Positions 7,810 through 16,200 of a stretch of DNA of 64,000 nt are shown here, piece after piece. The DNA comes from Sphaerisporangium album. GTDB lineage: Bacteria > Actinomycetota > Actinomycetes > Streptosporangiales > Streptosporangiaceae. The first letter of the stretch is position 1, and each line of letters starts with the position of its first letter. Under the pieces are notes generated by a model. It was not told the DNA's origin and did not search any database. It saw only the letters and a program-made list of their open reading frames with translations. The position numbers were made by a program, and so were the translations under genes. The stretch lies in the NCBI RefSeq assembly GCF_003323745.1, contig NZ_QOIL01000021.1, forward strand, positions 117,764-181,763. The letters are read 5' to 3'.

Positions 7810-9192
7810 GTGTGGAAAAAAAAGGATATGTCGCGTCTAACTGATACGTTTGGAGCCTACTACCCTCCCGGTGAAGATTTGATGAAGACAGTACTCACTG
7901 GTGGGCTAGTTGCGCTAGACGCTAATGTGTTGCTTAACCTCTATCGATATCTTCCGTCGGCTCGTGAAGAGCTTTTTGGCGTGCTCGAAAAATTAAAGAG
8001 CAATCTCTGGGTTCCACATCAAGTCGGCCTGGAATTCTCTCGTCGGCGACATGCTGCTATCCGGGACCATGAGTCCACTTTCGACACCCTAAGCACTCAT
8101 CTCGACTCATCGCTGCAAGCAACCATAACTCAGATTAATACTTTTGCGAACAGGGTGTCGCTAGATCCTCTCACCAAAAAGCACATAACGTCGCGACTGG
8201 AGGAGGTTTTTGAAGGCGTTCGAGTCGCGATCGAGAGGATTAAGCCTGATATCCAAAAGCTAGGTGCGGGAACAAGGGAAGATCCAGTTATTAAGCGGCT
8301 GGATTTACTTCTGGAGGACAAAGTAGGGCCTGCTTTAGTGGGGAAGGATCTTGAGCTGGCAGTGGTTGAGGCGGCTCGCAGAGCTGAACTGAATATACCC
8401 CCGGGCTACAAGGACAAGGGAAAAGATGACTCTAGAGGTGACTACCTTCTTTGGCATCAGCTCATTATAGAGGCGTCGAGTCGTGGGACGCCTGTGCTCC
8501 TAGTGACGGATGACGTTAAGGAGGATTGGTGGCGCAAAGATTACGGGCGAACACTAGGGCCAAGGCCAGAGCTGTATGAGGAGATGATCGAAAAGGCGGG
8601 GGTTCCGTTTCTGATGATGACGACCAGCAACTTCCTGCGGAATACGAACGTATACCTCAATGCGGCAGTTAGTGTGGCAACCATTGAGGCCGCGCAAGAA
8701 GTCGTCGCGAACCAATCCGAGCGGGGATCCTTCTCGATCAGTCACGAGATCGAACTACTGATATCTCGCCTTGAGGCTGACGAGTCGCACCCCGGCGGCC
8801 GTGGAACAATTCAGCATATAGTCTTCGCTCGCGAAGTCAATGCGCTACTTCGAGAGTTGCCTGCGGCGAAGTTGGAGCGGCTCCGTGATGGAGCAACCTT
8901 CATCTTTGAACTGAGTGACGGGCGCCCTGTGCTTATCATCTCGAAGTTTTTCGATACCTCAACGCCAGAGACGTTCAGGTCACAATTGCGGCGATTTGTA
9001 GAGCGCAAGCTGAGACGTCTTACGTCCGACTCCTTCGTTGGTGTGCTTATCATCACGAACGTTGAGATCCCCTCGATGATGTGGACCGAGTTAGACCCGG
9101 ATATAAAGGGCGTAGACGTTGTTGTATGGGACGGCGATTCCAAGGGTACGCTTGACATCGTCGCTGCTCTACGAGAAATAGCGCAAAGGTGA
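7810..9192 (+). CDS. PIN-like (PIN_8 / DUF4935-type) putative nuclease
   Basis: A 460-residue protein whose first about 260 residues look like a PIN-like domain: GLVALDANVLLNLYRY (first acidic residue), VPHQVGLEFSRRR (Glu), DDSRGDYLLWHQLI (Asp) and VLLVTDDVKEDWWRK (Asp cluster) supply the four acidic positions expected around a metal-dependent RNase site. Between them is a long helical insertion, and the C-terminal 170 residues form a mixed alpha/beta domain I do not recognise. GC content is near half, far below the rest of the window, and rare A/T-ending codons are frequent, a sign of recent transfer. Start is uncertain: GTG 7810 or ATG 7828; neither has a well-spaced ribosome site. PIN_8 proteins are often found in defence islands, so an RNA- or tRNA-cutting defence role is a reasonable inference, not shown. 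Confidence 0.7.
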   Translation: MWKKKDMSRLTDTFGAYYPPGEDLMKTVLTGGLVALDANVLLNLYRYLPSAREELFGVLEKLKSNLWVPHQVGLEFSRRRHAAIRDHESTFDTLSTHLDSSLQATITQINTFANRVSLDPLTKKHITSRLEEVFEGVRVAIERIKPDIQKLGAGTREDPVIKRLDLLLEDKVGPALVGKDLELAVVEAARRAELNIPPGYKDKGKDDSRGDYLLWHQLIIEASSRGTPVLLVTDDVKEDWWRKDYGRTLGPRPELYEEMIEKAGVPFLMMTTSNFLRNTNVYLNAAVSVATIEAAQEVVANQSERGSFSISHEIELLISRLEADESHPGGRGTIQHIVFAREVNALLRELPAAKLERLRDGATFIFELSDGRPVLIISKFFDTSTPETFRSQLRRFVERKLRRLTSDSFVGVLIITNVEIPSMMWTELDPDIKGVDVVVWDGDSKGTLDIVAALREIAQR

Positions 9193-9299
9193 TGCGGCAA
9201 AAGTGTGGTAGGCAACAAGGTGGTTCCAAGCGGAGATGTATGGAAATCCATGGCATTGAAAGCACTTCGTCGTGTCGACGACGCGTCCGTTCGGCCCCG

Positions 9300-9974
9300 C
9301 TATGAATTGCCTCTAATGAGTCTGTTTGTGAACCCCGCGGCTATGAGATGCTCCAACGCTGCATAAATGTTGGGAGGTACATCCTGGGTTATGGCGTAAC
9401 CATGGCTTGGATATTCTATAACGCGTTGTGTATCGCCTGCGAGCATATGAAGGACCCGTAGGGGGTCACGTATTTCTCTAATGTACTGCTCCAAAGAGAT
9501 GGGGCGGGATGCGCATACAACATCTACTTCGGGCCAAAGTTTCTTGGAGGTAGCGAATGCTCGCCGTTGTTGGTAGGGGCGAGAGATGAGTGTGACTGAA
9601 GATGGATAGATGGAGTGTTTGGCGAGGATCTGTCGGGTCATGCTGATGTTCTCGCCAGTGTGGGTAGCTCTCGGTTCAAGCAGGATCGCTTCCGGCGGCA
9701 CACCGAGTTCGAGGGCGCGTTCCCGATAGTGGACGGCTTCGCCACGTGGGAACAGGGCCACAGTGGTGGGGGCATTGGCGCCGGTGAACACAATGATGGG
9801 GAACATGCCTTTATGAAACAGTTCTGCCGTGTAGTCGGCGACTCCGAGATCATGGCTGCCTAGGCCAATGCCGACATCCGTTGGGCGGAGCTCATGGTGC
9901 ATATTGTGGTAGTCCCAGAGGACTTGCGTGGCTTCCCGGACGTTGTCAGGGATGTCCTTCCAGTCGGTTGTCAT
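9300..9974 (-). CDS. YdcF / DUF218-family protein
   Basis: The 224-residue protein carries the DUF218 pattern: VGIGLGSHDLGVADYTAELFHKG, IIVFTGANAP, then VPPEAILLEPRATHTGENISMTRQIL and SSVTLISRPYQQRRAFATSKK. E. coli YdcF binds S-adenosylmethionine; ElyC/SanA relatives act at the cell envelope, but this protein has no signal peptide or TM and should be cytosolic. Ribosome site GAGGGAG stands a few bases before the ATG. It begins 11 bp after the end of the UTRA-domain ORF and is probably co-transcribed with it. UTRA/GntR regulators followed by YdcF-type genes occur in other actinobacterial islands as far as I recall. The substrate is unknown. Confidence 0.78.
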   Translation of the reverse strand: MTTDWKDIPDNVREATQVLWDYHNMHHELRPTDVGIGLGSHDLGVADYTAELFHKGMFPIIVFTGANAPTTVALFPRGEAVHYRERALELGVPPEAILLEPRATHTGENISMTRQILAKHSIYPSSVTLISRPYQQRRAFATSKKLWPEVDVVCASRPISLEQYIREIRDPLRVLHMLAGDTQRVIEYPSHGYAITQDVPPNIYAALEHLIAAGFTNRLIRGNS

Positions 9975-9984
9975 TGGTTCTCCC

Positions 9985-10413
9985 TCAGTCCGGCATTTTG
10001 AAGGTGTAGGTCCACTCGAAGCGGGAGCCGGCGTGGACGCCGCGGGCGAACTCGACTATGCGGCCCTCGCGGGTCGAAGTCGTTCGCTTGAGGACGACCA
10101 CGGGTTCGCCCTTCGGTAGCTGTAGTTGCTCAGTCTCGGCGGGAGTAGGCATCCGGGCGTGTAGAGATTCGGTAATCGTGTCGGGCTCCAGGCCCTGGAG
10201 GGTGAGCACGGCGAAGCCGCCCCCTCGGCCGGCTGGTCCGGCGGTCGGATTGACGAGAGGGGTGCCCTCCACATCCTCGGGCCGGTAGTAGCTGGTGAGG
10301 GTATGGGTCGGGGTGGTGCCGTCCTTCACTAGGCGGGCTCGTTCGTACACGGGGTCGGTGCCGCTGGCGTACAGGTAGGTGCCGGGGGCCGAGGCCGTGA
10401 ACCGGTAGGTCAC
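9985..10413 (-). pseudogene. Chimeric ORF: multicopper-oxidase-like fragment joined to a GntR UTRA domain
   Basis: The last about 120 residues (LVKDGTTPTHTLTSYYRP through RFEWTYTFKMPD) are the effector-binding UTRA domain of a HutC-type GntR regulator, ending with the typical VEFARGVHAGSRFEW. The DNA-binding winged helix that should precede it is absent. Instead the first about 25 residues (VTYRFTASAPGTYLYASGTDP) match the cupredoxin loop of actinobacterial multicopper oxidases; a further piece (GLSVP) lies upstream in another frame. The simplest reading is a deletion that fused relics of two unrelated genes. If translated, the product could bind a ligand but not DNA. It runs directly into the YdcF gene, which may now lack its original regulator. 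Confidence 0.6.
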
Positions 10414-10569
10414 GGTGCCGCCGGGCGGCGCGGCACGGATAGGCCATTTCCGGTGTAGGCCCAGTGGGCGATGACGAGGACGGTGTCCTCTTCGAACAGG
10501 GGCAGCCGTACGGGGGAGGCGTCACGAAGGCCTAACCGGGCGGGTCTTCGACAGCGGCAGAATTCCAGC

Positions 10570-11358
10570 ATGAACGCGCCGACCCCCATCTCCAGCACCA
10601 TCCCGTCGCCGAAGCCCGTCCCGTTCGAACCCGTCCCCACCGCGACCAAGGCCGAGGTCGTCCAGGTGGTTCAGAAGACGGACAACGTCTCGCTCACCGA
10701 CCAGCTCCAGGGGTGGGGCACGGTCGGCGCCGTGGTCGTCGCGCTGCTCATCGCGCTAATTGGATGGTCTGTCGACGCCCGTCGGCGTGAGAAGGATCGA
10801 AGCGAGGGAGAGGCGCAACGCGAGAAGGATCGCGAGTACGCCGAGAGCCAGCGGGCGCAGGACCGAGCCGAGGCAGAGAGACAGCGCGCCGCAGACCGAG
10901 CCGAGGCAGCTCAACGTCTTAACGACGAACGGCAGGCCGCTGAAGAACGACTACAACGGCAACTCGAAGAGGGGCGGATTCAGGTCCGGCAGGGATTTGC
11001 AGTTGTGCAGCTCCAGCGCGCGGGGGAGCTGTACGCAGAATTAAGGGGGCTGCAGCGAGAATGGAACGAGGAGAGGTTCGCACCTCGCGACGACCCCGGA
11101 AGAAGGTCAGCGGAGCGTGTCGCCGTTCAGCGACTGCGTGCTCATGTGGTGACCCTGTCCGCACCCCATGCTTCGCTTCTCAAGGCCCAGGTCTTCGGAT
11201 CCTCTTCCCTCGATGAAACAACGCGTCGCGAGGCTATACAGCGCGCATCAGACGACAGCGGCGATGCCGTGGGCCCGATCGATGACGCAGAGATCTACAG
11301 GGAACTCGCGGACAACATCGCTGACCTGCTTGGCCCTCGCTCGTCAGGCGACGCCTGA
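10570..11358 (+). CDS. Single-pass membrane protein with coiled coil, unknown function
   Basis: A 262-residue protein: a Pro-rich N-terminus (residues 1-30), one predicted membrane segment (about 51-68, VGAVVVALLIALIGWSV), then a strongly charged heptad-rich coiled coil (about 70-140) built of repeated RAxxRAEAERQRAADRAEA units, and a helical C-terminal region to residue 262. The coiled coil has internal near-repeats at DNA level around 10850-10910. No catalytic motif is recognised. It stands divergently from the UTRA/YdcF pair. Membrane anchoring plus coiled coil is a frequent layout of scaffold or effector proteins in phage-defence loci, but nothing in the sequence assigns a role. The start ATG at 10570 has no good ribosome site; an in-frame extension upstream is possible but lacks typical composition. 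Confidence 0.55.
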   Translation: MNAPTPISSTIPSPKPVPFEPVPTATKAEVVQVVQKTDNVSLTDQLQGWGTVGAVVVALLIALIGWSVDARRREKDRSEGEAQREKDREYAESQRAQDRAEAERQRAADRAEAAQRLNDERQAAEERLQRQLEEGRIQVRQGFAVVQLQRAGELYAELRGLQREWNEERFAPRDDPGRRSAERVAVQRLRAHVVTLSAPHASLLKAQVFGSSSLDETTRREAIQRASDDSGDAVGPIDDAEIYRELADNIADLLGPRSSGDA

Positions 11359-11411
11359 CCATAGGAATGCCAGGGACTGATGGGCCTGCCGTCAGACGTC
11401 ACACCAGCCAC

Positions 11412-12146
11412 TCACGGTCGGTACCGCACCTCAACATCGGCGCCCGCGGCCAGCACCGCGCACACGTCCCAATGGGGGTTGGGGCCGGCGGCCTCGAACC
11501 CTGCCTGTGCGAGCACGTCGACCACGCTCTTGGCGATCTCGTGCGCGTCTCGCCACTGATCGTCCATCTGCAGGCGGATCTCGTAAGCGTTGTTCAGCCA
11601 GACCTCGACGTCACGATCCCCCCGCCGGGTACCCCCGGCTGCGAGCCCCGCGCCGTCCTCGATCGCGTTGATCGCGCGATCCAGGAGCTGGATCGCGTCG
11701 AAGACGCCCCGCCGGTCGAGTTCCTGCATCACCTCGGCGGCGAGCAGACTACGAGCTGGGCGCCCGATCTCGGAGCTGAGGTGTGCGAGCAGCTCCTGGT
11801 CCAGGTGCCGGGCGGGCTGCCTGGCGAGCTGCAGTTCCTCGCGCGCCCAATCGAGGAGACGAACGAGCAGGACGGGGTCGAGGGAGCGGACGCGGTAGTC
11901 CCGATACTTCTTGAGCGCCTTGGCCGGGCTGAGGCTGATCCAGCGAATGAGCAACTCGGTGGCGGGGCGGACCTCCTCGGCCACCCTGCCCCACTCGGAC
12001 GCAGGCAGCTCGACGGGGCCCCCGAACAGGGCGATCGAGCTGGCGAGCAGGTCTCGCACCTCGACGGCCCGCGTGCCGCCGGACATCGCGGCCCGCTTGT
12101 CGATCTCCGCGAGGAGCTCCTCACCGGACCGCTTTCGGAGTTCCAC
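11412..12146 (-). CDS. Hypothetical helical protein
   Basis: A 244-residue, helix-rich soluble protein starting at GTG 12146 (VELRKRSGEELLAEIDKRAA). I do not recognise a family. Amphipathic patterns, for example LLIRWISLSPAKALKKYRDYRVRSLDPVLLVR shortened here to its AKALKKYRDYR core, and a sensible codon pattern support the minus strand over the long opposite frame, whose product is Gly/Pro/His-rich and unlikely to fold. The C-terminal 70 residues (DVEVWLNNAYEIRLQM to ADVEVRYRP) look like a small alpha/beta domain. It ends close to the convergent membrane coiled-coil gene; the 50-bp gap shows no strong hairpin. Confidence 0.5.
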   Translation of the reverse strand: MELRKRSGEELLAEIDKRAAMSGGTRAVEVRDLLASSIALFGGPVELPASEWGRVAEEVRPATELLIRWISLSPAKALKKYRDYRVRSLDPVLLVRLLDWAREELQLARQPARHLDQELLAHLSSEIGRPARSLLAAEVMQELDRRGVFDAIQLLDRAINAIEDGAGLAAGGTRRGDRDVEVWLNNAYEIRLQMDDQWRDAHEIAKSVVDVLAQAGFEAAGPNPHWDVCAVLAAGADVEVRYRP

Positions 12147-12393
12147 GCGATCCCCGACTTCGGGGGGACCCCATGTGACCCCGACACCCCATGCAACCCC
12201 CGGCCGCGTTTAAACCTTGGATTTGCTTCATGAGGTCATCGAGGCTCACGAGGTCCCCTCGAAGTGCCCCTTCTGGCCCTCGCGGAGGCGCCCCATGCGC
12301 CCGGGTCACCCCTTGCGCCTATGGTCGCCGCCACCCGCTGGCGACGCGGAGCGACGGCGCGGAACCGATCGCGCTCCGGGCCCGCGGGCCGAG

Positions 12394-12597
12394 TCAGCCT
12401 GCGTCAGCCCCCACGAAGACGTCGACCTGGTGGCGCTCGCACAGCAGGACGTGCACGGCGGGCGCGTAGTGCTCCCACAGCTCGACACCCTCGGGCCCGG
12501 AGTGGCGCACCCACCAGCGCGCGCCGCGGGCGAGCCGGACGTAGGCGATGTGGTCGGCGTGCCAGCCGATCGGGCAGACCGCAGCTCTGCAGTCCAT
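12394..12597 (-). CDS. Small cysteine- and tryptophan-containing protein, unknown
   Basis: A 67-residue ORF beginning MDCRAAVCPIGWHADHIAYV with a strong GGAGG ribosome site just upstream of the ATG at 12597. It contains paired Trp residues (GARWWVRHSG) and three Cys. High GC3 supports coding. No family is recognised. The 250 bp between it and the next gene to the left (12147-12393) show no credible gene. Confidence 0.45.
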   Translation of the reverse strand: MDCRAAVCPIGWHADHIAYVRLARGARWWVRHSGPEGVELWEHYAPAVHVLLCERHQVDVFVGADAG

Positions 12598-12671
12598 GAG
12601 CCCTCCATCTCTCGTGACATGGGGGTGGTCTGCGTACGATGCCAGGCCGCCCCCGTTCACGTCGCGGGGTA

Positions 12672-13070
12672 GGCGCCAGCGCCAAACGACGCCTGTCTGG
12701 GACGTGGCGCCCCACCCGGACGCCACCGACCGTGAGGGGCCGGGCGACTTCCGCGAGCACGACATCCACCCCGTTCGCCGAAGGGATGACCCCGCCGTCC
12801 TGGACGCTCGTCCCCAGCGAGATCCAGGCCTGGGCCGACGTCTGCGCGCTGGGCAGAAAGCTCGAGACCAAGGAGGACCTCGGGCACCCGTTGCCCGAGG
12901 CGCTCGCCAAGATCCACAACTCCTTCGAACGCATCCACCCGTTCATCGACGGAAACGGGCGCACCGGCAGGCTCGTCCTGAACCTCATCCTGGTGCGGCT
13001 CGGCTATCCGCCGATCATCGTGTTCAAGCAGCAGCGCGACACCTACCTTCAGGCGCTTCGGCGGGCTGAC
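12672..13070 (+). pseudogene. Fic-domain protein relic
   Basis: The Fic signature HPFIDGNGRTGRL followed by VLNLILVRLGYPPIIV is intact near 12935-13020. Upstream, VWDVAPHPDATDREGPGDFR is in a different frame, and the frames join near 12772 (one extra base), so the gene is frameshifted. The N-terminal part is lost and the C-terminus is cut after ALRRADAG by an IS481-type fragment on the other strand. Intact Fic enzymes transfer AMP to target proteins; this copy is unlikely to be functional. Confidence 0.72.
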
Positions 13071-13072
13071 GC

Positions 13073-13235
13073 CGGCCAGGCGGGTGGTGAAGACCATTCC
13101 GTTGTCGGTGAGGGTGGAGGCGGGTACGGCGTGGGCTGCGACGGCCTGGCGTAAGGTGCCGCGGACGATTGGCCCGGTCACCCGGGGCCAGTGTCACCCA
13201 CAACGCGTAGCGCTTGTCTCCTAAAAGGCGATGGC
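13073..13235 (-). pseudogene. IS481-family transposase fragment
   Basis: Read on the minus strand, KRYALWVTLAP, then in a shifted frame TGPIVRGTLRQAVAAHAVPA and STLTDNGMVFTTRLAG match the central part of IS481-type DDE transposases (the Asp of TDNG is one catalytic residue). Only about 55 codons remain, with a frameshift. No terminal inverted repeats are seen. It marks the breakpoint that removed the 3' end of the Fic gene. Confidence 0.6.
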
Positions 13236-13246
13236 GTGGCCGGTGC

Positions 13247-16200
13247 CTACGCTTCCAACTCACGCTGGATCGAGATTGCGTCCGCTGAACCTCGCGCGGC
13301 CAGGCCGTCGAGAAGTTGACGCAAGGCCGGGCGCTGCGCATCGAGGCCATCTGACCGCTCCAGCAGCACGAGGCGTAGCCAATGCGGGGCGTAGCGGCTG
13401 TCGCGGAGGATCTGGGCGGCGTCGTCACCGAGCATTAGCAAAGTGAGTTCGACACCGGTCGCCGAGAACGCGAGGCCCTGCGAACCGAGGCACTCGATGA
13501 GCCGGTCGCTCAGGCTGGGCCGCGGTGCGTATGCGCCCGTCCAGCGCACGAGTACTGCGACCCATTCCTGGCCCGGCCAACGGGCCCCGGCTGGCCGCTT
13601 GGGTAGCAATGATTTGTCGAGGTTTATCGCGTCACGCCAATTCGGCCGATCTTCACCTGGGCCAGATACGTGGCGTGCTCCAGGAAGCAGACAAGCAAGG
13701 AGCCTCGGCCAAATCGCGAACAGTCGCTCGCCCTGTTCGCGCGTCAGGGCCTGCTCTGCGAGCGAGGTCAGGAGCCCGGTTAGTTGCTCCGGCACGGTGG
13801 AGAACGCGCCGAGGTACTGCTCAAGCAGGACATCGTCATCTGCGAGGACTTGGGTCGCGACCCAAGAGTCAACCTCTCTGCGCCAGACACCGGAGCCGTG
13901 GTAGTGGTGACGGGCCCACTTCGTCGGCCAGGTTCGTGAGTCGTGCTCGACGAGCGAGGCCAGGATGCTGCGGGCTGCTTTTCCGTGCTCGCAGTCGCAC
14001 GTGGCAGCTGTCTTGAGGCCAGGCAGCGCGTCAGCAGCGGCTGAGAGGTCGAAGATGAGCTCCGGTTGCCGAAGAGCCTCATCCAGCGGCTCCGTGAGCC
14101 GGACCCGGGGCCGCTCCTGTCCATTCCACGGCCCAATACCAGCGCCCAAGAGCATCTCGTGGTAGACCGCCATCGCTGCGCCGTGATTCACCTGGCGATC
14201 CTCATCCCCGTCACAAGGCGCAGACCAAGCAGCTTGGAGCGCCCCAATGAGGCGGTATCGGACCTCGCGGGAGGTGCTCTCAGCCAGCCGCTCAACCGCC
14301 GTGGCAACCGTCGCACGCAAGGCACCGCTGGCAGCCAGCAGCTCATCGTTCAGGAGGACCAGGGGTAGGGCCGTCGCGGCGGAACGGTCTGCACCCATGT
14401 CCCAGCTCATGTCACGGCCGGAGCGATAGCTCTCTGGTTCGGGCTTGGTCTCGTTTGCGATTCGGGTAAGCACCTCGACAGCCTCGGGGAGCAGGACACG
14501 CTCCTTCTCATTGCCAGCTGCCGCACGAACCACGACGGCAGCAGCCGCTGCGGCGCCGGCCTCGTCGACTGAGTGGATGGGATCGGCACCCGGAGTGTCT
14601 GCGTTGGCTTGGAGAATTTCCTGCATCTGGGCATACAGTTGTGCGGCGTCAGTTTCGGTCGCTTCACCGTCGCGGATCTTGATAGCGGCCAAGACATAGT
14701 TGGCCTGCGTCAGGCTCAGCGTGGCCGCCCTGCCGCCTCCACGTTCGAGTTCCTGTTGCATCGCGGTCGGCACGCCGAGCGATATCTCGATCATGCCTGG
14801 GTGGTCAGCGGACGGGGCAATTTCGTAGGAGTCGGAGTTGAAGTTAAGTGCTCGTCGGCGCGGGACAAGGAGCCGCGGGTCATCGTCCGGTGGGTTACCG
14901 AGCTCTTCGAGGGATGCCGCAAGCAGGCGTTCACCGACTGCCTTGAGCGCCGCCTTGCGCTCGTCGTCGCCGGTGACGACCAGCGCGAACACGATTTGGT
15001 CCGGGGTGACACGCAAGCTTGCTTGGTCATGCGTCGGGTAGCTCATCGTGCCCTCGCCGACGACGCGGCCGATCTCAAGGTCCCAGACGGCGGGGTGCTC
15101 TAAGAAGGCGTCAATCAGGTCTCCAGCTGCCGGCAGGTCTGAGACGAGTAAGGAGTAGGCAACGGCCGGGAATGCCAAGCTCGAGCCCGCGCGCAGAACG
15201 TCGTCGAGAACGGCGACCAATGGCCTCGTCTGGATCTGAGCCTTCGCCCACTCGCGCAGAGCCATCAGGGCTGACATGGCGACGTACGCGCCGCTTCCCA
15301 ACCTTCGGTACCACCCCCACGCTGTACCGGGGCCGTCGTACTCGGCAGCCTCGTCCCAATGCGGAAGCTTCAAGGACAGGTGGACCGCGTCCGGTGGATG
15401 GCCAAATGACGCCTCGACGCGAAGCCGTGCATCCGTGGCCGCCTCTACGACAGCCCCCACGAGTCGCAGGCCATGCTGCGGCGATCGGTCCAGGAGGACC
15501 GCGAAGGGTCCCCACGTCGGCCCAGCCAGGCCGAATCCCAGTCGGCTCGACGTGCGGTGCGAGTGCTCGCGCACACCATCTTCCTCTTCGTATCCGGATA
15601 GCCCCGTGCGCCCGCGTCGGCGTCCGGCCCCGGACCTCGTGCGCGCTGGCCGTCGCTCAGGCATGGCCGGATCGAGAGCCATTGGCAGATCGAGGTAATA
15701 GCTGCCAGCGATCTCAAGGAGGAGATCAGGATTGTCGCGGGCCAAGGCCGCCGCCACCTCAGGGTCCTCCACCACTACGTCGAGGTCATGCCCTCGTTCC
15801 TTCGCGCGTTCAAGCAGCGCGCGGCCCTCAACAGACAGGTGACCGCCAAGCAACCCAACCACGGCCAGCACCACTTCGTAACGCTTGCCGTACCAATCGT
15901 CACCTGCCCAGGCAGCGGCAGCAGCGCTCAAGACCGTTGGATCGACGATGAACGCGGTCGGACGGCGCTCGTTCACCTCGACGCTCACGAGCCAGCGCTG
16001 GATGAGCCTGGTGGCGAGGTAGGTGAGCCGTTCAGGCAGATCGCGTCCGAGTGTGCCGAGGAGCATCACGACGGGAGCGGCGAGCACGTCATCCAGCTCA
16101 AGTGCATCGCCATTAGGCTCGCGCCGCGACGTGGTTGCATATCGACCCGTAACGTCGACGAGCTTGCCAAGGCCCGCGCCGTTGTTGGTCAAAAGATCAG

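Noticed and set aside
11367..12233. A 288-codon plus-strand frame opposite the hypothetical helical gene
   Set aside because: His/Gly/Pro-rich product without helices or ribosome site; the minus-strand frame has better amphipathic patterns and codon use.
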